The notes beneath the pieces are model-generated. The model saw only the letters and a list, made by a program, of their open reading frames with translations, was not told the origin of the DNA and ran no database searches. A stretch of 64,000 nt of DNA, taken from assembly GCA_039654915.1 (NCBI GenBank), contig CM077593.1, forward strand, positions 61,820,501-61,884,500, written 5' to 3'. Both the position numbers and the translations under genes were made by a program. This DNA comes from Aquilaria yunnanensis (lineage: Eukaryota > Streptophyta > Magnoliopsida > Malvales > Thymelaeaceae). This document shows positions 1-10,546 of this stretch, in pieces. Position 1 is the stretch's first letter. Each line of letters begins with the position of its first letter.

Positions 1-658
1 ACTAGGACTCTAACACATGTTTAAGGTGTGCAGCGAATTCCTTTTATCCTAAATGACCTGAATCAATTCCATGGCCTAAATAACATCCTAAATAATGTAA
101 ATAAATACGAAAATAAAATAAAATACGTTACAAAACAAGATTGGCCATAAAAACTCCAAAATAGCCTTCTTGGGTGATTCTGGCTTGTGTCTCCAACTTC
201 AAGCTGAAATTAGAACTTGATGCAGCAATGATTTCTCAAAATTCAAAAGCATAAAAGTTGTAGATCTATTTCTTAGCTTCTAAACCACACTTGAATCACA
301 CAAAATGGACTTCTGAATCGAAAGATATTCCCAAAATACTGCAATTGCTTCTGAACCAGCGATAACTCGTAAATCGCGACTTTGAAGCTAAATTGGACCT
401 CCTTATCTTGCAAACTGGGTTTGATGGTCTTCATATGACTTGTAGCTCCAGATGTTATCTTTCCAATGAATCAAGAATTACTCAATTCCGATATTTTTAG
501 CTCAAGATATGATTTTTCTACTAGAACATCACCAATCTGTCAACATCCGAGCTTGAAGTGCACTAGTGAGCTCCTTAGCCTTTTTCCTTGTCAATGGTCC
601 ACTAGAAACTTTCAGTGGGTCCTTGCCTTCCTTGGTTGTGCCTTCTTTGATCGTATCA
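1..658 (-). repeat. 3' LTR of the gag-only element (partial)
   Basis: This aligns with 13404-14071 of the same element and with the solo LTRs at 21241-22259 and 57493-58514. In minus orientation it begins TGATACGATCAAAGAAGGCA at 658. About 350 bases of its far end lie outside the window. A 9-bp segment (CTTTTAACA) present in the 13.4-kb copy is missing here near base 20. The first ~130 bases of the LTR (658 down to 529) keep an open frame that continues from the interior. Confidence 0.9.
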
Positions 659-674
659 GCTCCCCCCTCCTTAG
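659..674 (-). other. Polypurine tract of the gag-only element
   Basis: Read on the minus strand this is CTAAGGAGGGGGGAGC, directly abutting the 3' LTR that starts at 658. It is a typical plus-strand priming site. Confidence 0.8.
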
Positions 675-698
675 AAGGATTCGTCCTCGAATCAAAAC

Positions 699-758
699 CT
701 GCATTAGAAAAGGGAATTGAATCAATAACAATGAAATAATCAACACATAAGCACTTAC
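699..758 (-). other. Candidate 60-nt intron / exitron
   Basis: On the minus strand AG|GTAAGT at 760-753 matches a plant 5' splice site. TTTTCTAATGCAG|G ending at 699 matches a 3' splice site with a pyrimidine-rich tract. The interval is exactly 60 nt, a multiple of three, and has no stop in the surrounding frame, so both spliced and unspliced forms stay open. It lies just before the FDSRTNP tail. Sixty nt is short for a plant intron, so this is a candidate only. Confidence 0.4.
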
Positions 759-1309
759 CTTTCACATATGAACCAATAGTGTGGAATGCTTGTGTATGGA
801 GCTTTGATCTTGTGAAAAACCTGAACCAATATCCAAATGCAATGATACCTCCTAGGTCAAAGACAAAGCTTGAAACAATTAGCACAAAAAATCTGAATGT
901 TTGCACAATTTCCATCTTAACTCTAGGCATCACTTTCATTGCCTTTACCATCTCAAAAACATTATTCTCACAACTAGAAAAAATGTAGGAATAATTTAGC
1001 TTAGGGATACTGTATGCACTCAAAACAAATGTACCTAAACTCACACAAGTGTTATGGTTATGAGAAACACAAGTTATGCATGTCAAAACAATAGTTTGCA
1101 TAGGCCATTCAACCAAACAAGAATTGAACACAATGTCGCCTAAACTAATAACCAAACTAGGATGTATGAATTTCACAAAAATCATAAGCATTTTGAATGA
1201 GACAAGAACAAACTTATTTTTGTATGTGTATGCTGTTGGAATTCTTGGCGCACCAAGATCCTTTTAAGATAGGATTTGAGCTCGTTGAGCTAACTATAGC
1301 TTGAAAAGG

Positions 1310-1740
1310 TATCTAAGGCAGCTAGAAGTAGCTCCCTTTAGCTCAAGTCAGCTCACTTCAGCTATAAGTAGCTCAAAGTAGCTGGACTTCAGCTCAAGTT
1401 AGCTCAAGTCAGCTCAAGTCAGCTCACTTCAGCTTATGGTAGCTGAATGTAGCTGGACTTCAGCTCAAGTTAGCTCAAGTCAGCTCACTTCAGCTTATGG
1501 TAGCTAAATGTAGCTGGACTTCAGCTCAAGTCAGCTCACTTCAGCTTATGGTAGCTGAATGTAGCTGGACTTCAGCTCAAGTTAGCTCAAGTAAGCTCAA
1601 GTCAGCTCACTTCAGCTTATGGTAGCTGAATGTAGCTGGACTTCAGCTCAAGTCAGCTCACTTCAGCTTTTGGTAGCTGAGTGTAGCTGGACTTCAGTTT
1701 ACTTCAGCTGAAAGCAGCTAACTCCAGCTCAAGGTCAGTT
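1310..1740 (+). repeat. AGCT-rich tandem repeat block in copia U3
   Basis: Short units of the type AGCTCAAGTC, AGCTCACTTC, AGCTTATGGT and AGCTGAATGT are arranged in a ~50-65-bp higher-order unit. The same block recurs at about 8500-8920, 23670-24020, 31350-31680, 38120-38380, 47410-47720 and 54500-54810 with different unit numbers. Most of the LTR length variation between copies comes from here. Confidence 0.9.
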
Positions 1741-2338
1741 CTTGGAGCTGGACCTTAGTTCATGGTGCTAGGTTGGAGCTCAAAGGAGCTCAATGGTGCA
1801 TAAGTAGCATATTGAGCTAGCTTTGTGCCAGCTCACCTTGTTTTTAGCTCAAAACCACCAAGAGACACATCTTTTGTGTAAAGGTATGTCTCTTCATCAA
1901 AAGAAATAACTCTTGGCTAAAAGAACATGTCCTTTCATCCAAAGGAAGTGTTCCTTGGGTGAATGGACATGTATATTCGGCCATAGGGTGCTTATAGCAC
2001 CAAGAGTGATGTCCTTTGACTTTAAAGGACATGTATGTTCGGCCATGGAGGTGGTTGAGGTGGTTATTGCACCAAATGTGATGTCCTTTAGACTTAAAAG
2101 ACATGTATTTTCGCCCATAAGGTAGTTATGGGTGGTTATAGGCCAAAGGAAGTGTTCCTTGACTTAAAAGACATGTATTTTCGCCCATAAGGTAGTTATG
2201 GGTGGTTATAGGCCAAAGGAAGTGTTCCTTGGCTAAAAGACATGTATTTTCGCCACCATACATGACCCTTAGCCAAAGGAAGTGTTCTTTGGCTTAAAGG
2301 ACACCTTTCTTGGTGTAAAGGTGTGCCTTTTGGTCATC

Positions 2339-2346
2339 TATAAATA
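2339..2346 (+). promoter_or_regulatory. Copia LTR TATA box
   Basis: TATAAATA in the context GGTCATC-TATAAATAG-CC is conserved in every copia LTR here, with the minus-strand copies reading CTATTTATAGATGACC. An inverted repeat CACCTTT...AAAGGTG lies just upstream. It probably sets the U3/R boundary about 30 bases downstream (inference). Confidence 0.7.
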
Positions 2347-2769
2347 GCCTTTAGTGGCTGGCCATTGAGAGTACGAATTTTACACTCAATTTGCACCATT
2401 TTTCTTGAGAGAAAAATTCCTCCTTTCATTCCTTTAAAGAGCCGAAATATTAGACACTTTCTTAGAGCATTGTGGGTGGAATTACATTGAGATTCTTCAT
2501 CTCAATTCAAGCCTCAAGGCGTATCTCTAAGATCAAGTCCTTCCTTTTCCTTTTCGGCACAAGACTATCAAAAGGGAAGGTACGCATCCTTTCTTGCTTT
2601 AGTAGCATGCTAAGGATTTAAATTTTATGAATGATCTTAGTGGCATGCTAAGTTTGTTTGACTGGATAAGTATGTCTATATTCATGTTGAACTCAAATAG
2701 CATGCTAGATATTGTTTTTTGAGACAATATGTATGGAAAACTTATATGCATGTGGCATATACACAAATG

Positions 2770-2791
2770 AATAACATAAGAGTATGTTATT
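2770..2791 (+). other. U5 hairpin near the copia LTR end
   Basis: AATAACATA-agag-TATGTTATT forms a perfect 9-bp stem with a 4-nt loop, ending 22 nt before the LTR end and 24 nt before the primer site. The older LTR subfamily (22684-22705 and the LTR starting at 26538) has GATAACATA...TATGTTATC, a compensatory change of the basal pair. Confidence 0.6.
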
Positions 2792-2815
2792 ATTGAGATC
2801 CTGAAAATCTTCAAT

Positions 2816-2827
2816 TGGTATCAGAGC
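2816..2827 (+). other. Primer binding site of Copia A
   Basis: TGGTATCAGAGC, two bases after the 5' LTR, is complementary to the 3' end of plant initiator-Met tRNA. Confidence 0.9.
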
Positions 2828-3081
2828 CTAGGTCATGAATATGTATATGTTACATGTTGTGAGCATGATTTAGGATCATACATATGTGTATGATTTCGAT
2901 GAAGGTTAATAAAGGATATGTGTATGAAACAATGAAGGCATGTTTATATATTTCTGATCGAATGTTATATGCATCTCTTTTGCCATATATGAGCATGTTA
3001 GAAGTTGTTTTCATACACATGTTGCTTTGTTGAGTCTTGTTGTGTAAATTGAACTAAAACATGTGAATTGCATCAATGTAG

Positions 3082-6000
3082 ATGGCTTGTAAGAATATTG
3101 TTGCTGAATAAAACCGTGACCTCAAATTGGATGGTGAAAACTATTCAATTTGGCAACAGAAAGCCAAATTCATTTTAACTGAGCAAGATACTCTTGATGT
3201 ACTCACTCAAGAGATCATGCCTCCTGCTGAGGGAGAGGATACGACTGCCTATGAGGCATTCCTAAAGAAGAACTCTATGTGTAGAGTCACTCTCCTTTCC
3301 ACTATGGTGGATGAGATTATGGTGGAATTCTCCATGCTTGAGGGGGCCAGGGCCATATGGGACTCTGTCAAGGCCAAGTATGGAGATGTTTCTGTAGAGA
3401 AACAACGCTCGATGATTCTCAGGTTTGAGAATTATGTGAAGCGTGCTGATCACTCTATGAGTGCTCACTTGCGTGAGATGTCACGCATGATCCACCAACT
3501 CAAGACGGCAGGGCATGTGCTCACTGATGAGCAACAAGTGCAAGCAATAATTCGTTCCTTGCCTGATGAGGAATGGCAGTTGATGAAGGTCAACTTACGC
3601 CATAACCCTCAAATAATGTCATTTGATGACATTGCCCGTCACCTCCTCCTTGAGGCTGAGGTAATGGCCCTCAAGGACCATTCTAAGGCATATGTTGCCT
3701 CATCTTCTATCCAGAAGGGATGGAAGAAGAATGGTGGAAAAGGAGGGCCAAGGAAGGGCAAGGGAAAAGTTCCTGCTTCTAAGAAAAGGTTCAAGAAGAA
3801 ACGGGACATAAGCAAGCTAAAGTGCTTCAACTGTGGGTATAAAGGACACTTTGCAAAGGATTGCAAAGGTCCACCCAAGGTACATACATACCCTTCTACT
3901 TCCATTGTACATGTTGTGTCATGTACATTACTAACTGAGTGCAATTCTTTGTGGATTGTAGACTCGGGAGCAACAGACCACATAGCACGGGAGAAGTCCT
4001 GGTTTGTGGCCTACAGGAAGCTCTCAAAAGGAGCTAAGCACATTTCAGTAGGAAATGATGCCAGGCTGGAAGTGGAAGGCATAGGAACATGTAGAATTCC
4101 TATAGATATTGGATATTTGTATCTAATAGATGTATTGTATGTACCAAACATTTGTAGAAATTTGATTTCTATAAGTTGTATGTTGAAGTACAATTATTGC
4201 TTTAATTTCTTTAATAATAGTGTGTCTATTATTAAAGATAATCAGATAGTGTGCACTTGTTCAGTTAATAATGGGCTTTATGAGTTAAAGCCAACTGACC
4301 ATTCTGTTGCAAGTCCTAGTTGCTATGTGACAGAGGTCACAAATGAAATGAGATGGCATGAAAGGTTAGGTCATATTGGTCAAGATAGAATGAACAAGCT
4401 AGCCAAGGGTGGCTTGCTAGGTTCCTTGACCAAGGTTGTCCTTCCAAGTTGTCAATCATGCCTAGAAGGCAAAGCCACAAGAAAGCCTTTTGGCAAAGCA
4501 ACTAGGAGAGGTGAGGCACTTAGTTTAGTTCACTCTGACCTGTGTGGGCCAATGAGGGTTGAATCTAGAAATGGATTTAAGTATTTCATCACATTCACAG
4601 ATGATTATACTCGATTCACCCATATCTACTTACTCAGAAACAAGGCAGAGGCCTTGGCATGCTTTGAGAAGTATGTGTACTTGGTTGAGAACCAAGTAGG
4701 TAAGAAGATTAAGTCCTTGAGGACAGATAGGGGTGGAGAGTATACATCTAATGCATTCAAAGCATTTTGTGACTTGAAAGGTATTGAGAGGGAGTTCACC
4801 CTTCCTTGGACACCCCAACAGAATGGAGTATCTGAGAGGAAGAATAGAACTCTTATGGACATGGTACGTTCCATGATGGCAAAGGCCAATTTAGACATCA
4901 CTTATTGGAGTGATGCACTGCTGTGTGCAGTTCATGTCCTTAATAGAGTACCCACCAAGAATGTGAATTCTTCTCCATATGAGTTATGGAAGAAGAAAAC
5001 TCCTAACCTAAGCTATTTACGCCCTTGGGGTTGTTTAGCTTATGTTCACATAACGGACCACCCTTTGGGAAAGTTGGGTCCAAGAGGGAGGAAGTGTGCC
5101 TTCCTTGGTTATGCTGAACAATCTAGGGGTTATGTGTTCTTGGATGTAAGTCACAAAATTGGGAACATCTTTGATGCAAGGAATGCTAACTTTGTGGAGG
5201 ATGAGTTCCCCAAAGTTGGTGAGTGTGGTGACTTAACCTCATTAAGCCAGATCCTAGATGAGGGTCAACCAAGTGTCATAAGGACACTTGGGACACATGC
5301 ACCTACTCTAGAGGGAGTACCTCAACCACGTGGAGCAATGGCTCTAGAAATCCCTGTTGTTGTGGACCAACATGAGCAAGACTTCCAAGAGGAAGGTTTT
5401 GTTCAAGAGGGAGTTGAGGATACTCAAGGGCAAAATGTTGAGCCTCAAGAGATGGAGCATGAGTTGCCTCCATCTCAGCCTATATTGAGAAGATCAATGA
5501 GGAAATTTGGACCACCTAAAGAATGGTGGATCCTGGATAGTGAGGCAAACTTGGTTGCATCTGAGATAGATGAGCCAAGTAACATTGAGGAGGCTCTTGA
5601 GGGTGAACAAAGGGAAGAGTGGCTAAATGCAATGAAGGATGAGTTGCATTCGATGCATCTCAATGGGGTTTGGGAGTTAAGTGATCTTCCTCTAGGCCGT
5701 AAGGCAATTGGGAACAAGTGGGTTCTCAAGATCAAGGTGAACTCTGATGGAAGTATCGAAAGATACAAGGCCCGGTTGGTGGCCAAGGGTTTCACACAGA
5801 AGGAGGGTGTTGATTTCAAAGACACCTTCTCTCCTGTTGTGAAATTCACTTCCATCAGGATATTACTTGCCATTGTGGCAAATCTAGACTTAGAGTTACA
5901 TCAGATGGATGTAAAGACCGCCTTTCTCAATGGTGAATTGAGTGAGGAGATATATATGAGACAACCTGAGGGGTTTGTCCAAAAGGGTCAAGAGGACAAG

Positions 6001-7137
6001 GTATGTAGACTAAAGAAGTCTATCTATGGTCTTAAGCAAGCTTCAAGACAGTGGTACTTGAAGTTTCACCATGCAATCACAAACTATGGCTTTGTGATGA
6101 TGCATGAAGACCATTGTGTATACTTGTACTCTTCTGGGTCTAGTTTTGCAGTATTGACTCTATATGTAGATGATATACTGATTGCAAGTAATAGGCTTGC
6201 ATTGTTAAGTACCATCAAGGGATGGTTGTCTTCCACCTTTGACATGAAGGATATGGGAGAGGCTGCCTTTATTCTAGGGGTGAAGATCCTGAGGAATAGA
6301 AAGGCAAGGCTATTGGCCCTTTCTCAAGAATCTTATATTGATAAGATTCTTGCAAGGTTCAACTTAACAAATGCAAAGCCCATGAGTACACCTCTTGCAT
6401 ATGGTTGCAAGATTGGAGAGGACTTATGTCCTAAGACTCCAAAGGAGAAGGAAGAGATGGCTCAGATTCCCTACCTAAGTGCCATTGGTAGCTTGATGTA
6501 CGCCATGTTATGTACAAGGCCAGACATCAGCCAAGCGGTTGGTCTTTTAGCACGATATTCTTCCAACCCTGGTCTGGAGCATTGGAAGAATGTCAAGAGG
6601 ATCCTAAGGTACCTCAAGGGTACTAAGGATTATTGGCTTTGTTACCAAGGTAAAGACCTTGGTTTACGTGGCTATTCTGATGCTGATTGGGGTGGGGATA
6701 GAGACTCCAGCAAGTCTACATCTGGTTATCTTTTCATGCTAAATGGTGGTGCTACTACTTGGTGTAGTAAGAAGCAAACTTGTACAGCATTGTCCACAAT
6801 GGAGGCTGAATTTGTTTCATGTGCCTCAGCTGTACAAGAAGCCCTTTGGCTAGGTTATTTCCTTAAGAATTTGGAGTCCAAGGTTTCTATTGAGAGACCT
6901 ATTACTATCTACAGTGATAGTATGGCAGCCATGGCTTATACTAAGGACCCCAAATACCATGGAAAAACCAAGCACATTAGCATGAAATATAACTTTGTAA
7001 GGGATGCAATTGAAGAGGGTGAAGTTAGGATTGAGTACATTTCTACAGACCTGATGGTGGCAGATCCTCTCACTAAGCCATTGCCACCACTTGTGTTTGC
7101 TCGACATGTTAGAGCAATGGGTCTTAGAAGAATGTAA
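3082..7137 (+). CDS. Copia A Gag-Pol polyprotein with an early stop codon
   Basis: This is a Ty1/copia polyprotein. Order: a gag domain, a CCHC knuckle (CFNCGYKGHFAKDC), an aspartic protease (WIVDSGATDH), integrase with an HHCC head (WHERLGHIG ... CQSCLEGK) and a D-D-E core (HSDLCGPM, RTDRGGEY, GVSERKNR), reverse transcriptase (YVDDIL), and RNase H (GYSDADWGG, STMEAEF), ending near ADPLTKPLP. The start matches Copia C (ATG at 3082, MACKNIVAE), but codon 10 at 3109-3111 is TAA where Copia C has a leucine codon. After that the frame is open to 7137. The next in-frame ATG is 3217, so re-initiation would lose about 45 gag residues. About six other residue differences from Copia C are visible. I do not assign a copia clade. 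Confidence 0.93.
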
Positions 7138-8425
7138 ATGTTGGATGTACTTCACCTCTTTGGTGTCACACATGTTAAGTATTATTTTTGTGATAATATA
7201 GATTATTTTATGAAATAATCAGTTCAATTTTAGAAAACACAACGAACAAATGAACATGTCAAACATAGGTAGAGAATGACTTTCTCACACGAGTCATTCG
7301 CCCTTGATCTTTGTGTAAGATTAAGGATGAGACTGGCTAAAGACTTAAATGAATGGTACATTTAAGTGGGAGTCATGCTCCAACACATGACACTTTAGCC
7401 TTTCATGGTCGCCTAGATTATGAGTAATCAAGGTTCAATGCTTTGGTGCATTCAGTTTGTATGACCATTCATACATCCTAGCCTATGTTAGATGTAAGCA
7501 AGGGCTTACATGGAGAAATTTCATGGTTATTGACATGTCCTCCTTTTATATGTTAAGAGGAGTACACTTAATGGTGTTTTAAGAGGGAGAAATGACACAC
7601 TCCTCAATTGGAATGGAGATCACTCCAAGTGGGAGTGACATGAGTAAAACACCTTAGAAGTGTATTCTGGAACTTTAATGGATGTGTTTCCAAGTGTTCC
7701 ACGACCATGAAATACGACCATAGAAGAATTTAAGCAAGTTGTCTCTGTTCTTGCTTAGTGTGAGATTCTTCAAATCAGACTCTTAGTGACTATAGCTTGC
7801 TATTAGGAAGTTGAGTTAATTATGATCACTTTGATTGGTTGTCGAAGGTCTTAGAGAAATGAGACTGGAGTATCCTCCTTTTGGGTGATCATGTTAATTC
7901 ATTGACCTAAGTAGTTGAAGCTCAAAGGAAAGACATTAAGATGGTACACGTTCACTAAATTCAATCTTGGGCCCACATATTACTGTGAGTAGTATGATAG
8001 ATTGAATTGTGATTTAAATGAGTACACAATGCTTAATACAATCATGGATTTCAAGGAGTTGAAATTCAGAGAAAGAGACTGATTGTGATTAAGAAGTGTA
8101 TCATATGTCTGGGGTCTGAAAGGCAAAACTTGATGTGTTCAAGAAAAACTTGATGTGTTCAAGAAAGCTTGATGTGTTTAAGCAACACACTTGTACTTGA
8201 TGTGTTCAAGGAAAGTTTGAAGAAGTTCAAACTATGAGGAGAGGACAATCTTCTATTGAGAGTCTAACAACCTCAATAGAAGAGACTTAGTGTGTGTGCC
8301 TTGAGGTCGCACCCACAACTCTATATATGTAGAAGTGTCTAGATTATTTCGGCTATAAGGATTAAGGAGTTTTTTTTTGAGTGGGAGCTGGGAGTTTTAA
8401 AAGCATCTTAGTGCGAGTGGGAGTT
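7138..8425 (+). other. 3' noncoding interior of Copia A
   Basis: About 1.3 kb lies between the polyprotein stop and the 3' LTR, with no convincing reading frame. A run of ACTTGATGTGTTCAAGAAA-type direct repeats lies at about 8128-8212. The polypurine tract (GTGCGAGTGGGAGTT) is at 8411-8425. The same region recurs, inverted, at 31764-33051 and 47808-49095. Confidence 0.75.
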
Positions 8426-10015
8426 TGTTGGAATTCTTGGCGCACCAAGATCCTTTTAAGATAGGATTTGAGCTCGTTGAGCTAACTATAGCTTGAAAAG
8501 GTATCTAAGGCAGCTAGAAGTAGCTCCCCTTAGCTCAAGTCAGCTCACTTCAGCTATAAGTAGCTCAAAGTAGCTGGACTTCAGCTCAAGTTAGCTCAAG
8601 TCAGCTCAAGTCAGCTCACTTCAGCTTATGGTAGCTGAATGTAGCTGGACTTCAGCTCAAGTTAGCTCAAGTCAGCTCAAGTCAGCTCACTTCAGCTTAT
8701 GGTAGCTGAATGTAGCTGGACTTCAGCTCAAGTCAGCTCACTTCAGCTTATGGTAGCTGAATGTAGCTGGACTTCAGCTCAAGTTAGCTCAAGTAAGCTC
8801 AAGTCAGCTCACTTCAGCTTATGGTAGCTGAATGTAGCTGGACTTCAGCTCAAGTCAGCTCACTTCAGCTTTTGGTAGCTGAGTGTAGCTGGACTTCAGT
8901 TTACTTCAGCTGAAAGCAGCTAACTCCAGCTCAAGGTCAGTTCTTGGAGTTGGACCTTAGTTCATGGTGCTAGGTTGGAGCTCAAAGGAGCTCAATGGTG
9001 CATAAGTAGCATATTGAGCTAGCTTTGTGCCAGCTCACCTTGTTTTTAGCTCAAAACCACCAAGAGACACATCTTTTGTGTAAAGGTATGTCTCTTCATC
9101 AAAAGAAATAACTCTTGGCTAAAAGAACATGTCCTTTCATCCAAAGGAAGTGTTCCTTGGGTGAATGGACATGTATATTCGGCCATAGGGTGCTTATAGC
9201 ACCAAGAGTGATGTCCTTTGACTTTAAAGGACATGTATGTTCGGCCATGGAGGTGGTTGAGGTGGTTATTGCACCAAATGTGATGTCCTTTAGACTTAAA
9301 AGACATGTATTTTCGCCCATAAGGTAGTTATGGGTGGTTAGAGGCCAAAGGAAGTGTTCCTTGACTTAAAAGACATGTATTTTCGCCCATAAGGTAGTTA
9401 TGGGTGGTTATAGGCCAAAGGAAGTGTTCCTTGGCTAAAAGACATGTATTTTCGCCACCATACATGACCCTTAGCCAAAGGAAGTGTTCTTTGGCTTAAA
9501 GGACACCTTTCTTGGTGTAAAGGTGTGCCTTTTGGTCATCTATAAATAGCCTTTAGTGGCTGGCCATTGAGAGTACGAATTTTACACTCAATTTGCACCA
9601 TTTTTCTTGAGAGAAAAATTCCTCCTTTCATTCCTTTAAAGAGCCGAAATATTAGACACTTTCTTAGAGCATTGTGGGTGGAATTACATTGAGATTCTTC
9701 ATCTCAATTCAAGCCTCAAGGCGTATCTCTAAGATCAAGTCCTTCCTTTTCCTTTTCGGCACAAGACTATCAAAAGGGAAGGTACGCATCCTTTCTTGCT
9801 TTAGTAGCATGCTAAGGATTTAAATTTTATGAATGATCTTAGTGGCATGCTAAGTTTGTTTGACTGGATAAGTATGTCTATATTCATGTTGAACTCAAAT
9901 AGCATGCTAGATATTGTTTTTTGAGACAATATGTATGGAAAACTTATATGCATGTGGCATATACACAAATGAATAACATAAGAGTATGTTATTATTGAGA
10001 TCCTGAAAATCTTCA
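8426..10015 (+). repeat. 3' LTR of Copia A
   Basis: This 1590-bp LTR differs from the 5' LTR (1234-2813) by one extra AGCTCAAGTC unit and single-base differences, for example GGAGTTGG for GGAGCTGG and GGTTAGAGG for GGTTATAGG. It is followed by TSD TATGC. Confidence 0.95.
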
Positions 10016-10353
10016 TATGCACCACAGTGCATGAAATTTGAAAATGGGGTGTGACACAAAACAAAAGACTCAACACATCTCCTTAAAAGGCTGAATTTAA
10101 ATCCAGAATTTTCACTCAAAATAAAAACTTTCAAGTTTGGACATAAAGCAAAAATATCAAGACTCAAAAGTTTGTGTAATGCATGTGTCATGACAAAAAG
10201 ATACTTGCTGGAAATTAAAGATTGACACAGAAAAATGGGCTGAATATAAATGGGAAACAAAGAAATATGTAATGCATGGGTAACAACCAATTTATGCATG
10301 AAAAATTCCAAAGAAGTAGCTTTAACTTGAGACAAAACAAACCAATGTGACAT
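10016..10353 (-). pseudogene. 5' portion of the second open frame of the gag-only element
   Basis: A minus-strand frame starts at an ATG at 10353, about 190 nt downstream of the gag stop. It stays open to the Copia A insertion, where it continues in register at 1228. It has two imperfect internal repeats around the motif THALH. It is hydrophobic and unlike anything I can name. The T-rich strand makes long open frames more likely by chance, so it could be noncoding. Confidence 0.35.
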
Positions 10354-10546
10354 GGATGCAAAGCAAACAAAATCAAAAACCAAAGACACCAAAACAGATT
10401 TTTCCTCTAGAGAAACTCAAGCAATTTCAAAGATGATTTGACAAAACCAAAGAATTAGAAGCTTGTAAACCATATTTTGTCAAATTTCCATGTTTACTTC
10501 CTTCTCTTAATCTAGTTTCATGAAAACCATTTGTCAAAATAACATT

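Larger units (their letters stand above)
529..1228 (-). pseudogene. 3' portion of a second open frame of the gag-only element, split by Copia A
   Basis: This open frame on the minus strand runs from the Copia A insertion point through the polypurine tract into the 3' LTR and stops at 529. Its last ~60 residues carry FDSRTNPSKEGG and then GPLTRKKAKEL. These resemble the FDSR...EGG and GPxTRxRAK tail found at the C-terminus of many plant gypsy polyproteins (family knowledge). The upstream part is hydrophobic and rich in F, V, L and S, with one membrane-like stretch near 815-880. Across the Copia A insertion the frame stays in register with 10016-10353, giving about 345 codons in all. Caution: this strand is T-rich, which lowers stop frequency and by itself gives hydrophobic translations. 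Only the tail is recognisable, and I cannot assign a function to the rest. Confidence 0.4.
1234..2813 (+). repeat. 5' LTR of Copia A
   Basis: This 1580-bp LTR has three parts. An AGCT-rich tandem block lies at about 1310-1740. A second set of ~70-bp repeats at about 1920-2300 contains ACATGT and CCAAAGGAAGTGTTCCTTGG. A TATA box (TATAAATA) is at 2339-2346. The first bases form a CTTGG-cgca-CCAAG inverted repeat. A 9-bp-stem hairpin lies at 2770-2791, just upstream of the LTR end. Short open frames in the repeats recur in every LTR copy on both strands and are not genes. Confidence 0.95.
1234..10015 (+). mobile_element. Copia A: complete Ty1/copia LTR retrotransposon
   Basis: Both LTRs (1234-2813 and 8426-10015) start TGTTGGAATTC and end AATCTTCA. 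They are flanked by the 5-bp TSD TATGC at 1229-1233 and 10016-10020. Primer site, Gag-Pol frame and polypurine tract are in the right order. The LTRs differ by a 10-bp AGCTCAAGTC indel and a few substitutions visible by eye. The coding frame is more than 99% identical to Copia C, but codon 10 is a stop. It sits inside the second open frame of the gag-only element. Confidence 0.97.

Noticed and set aside
1844..2125. Three overlapping 70-86-codon frames repeated at ~9050, 31000, 37760, 47030 and 54120
   Set aside because: They lie in copia U3 tandem repeats on both strands of the same DNA and recur only because the LTR does.
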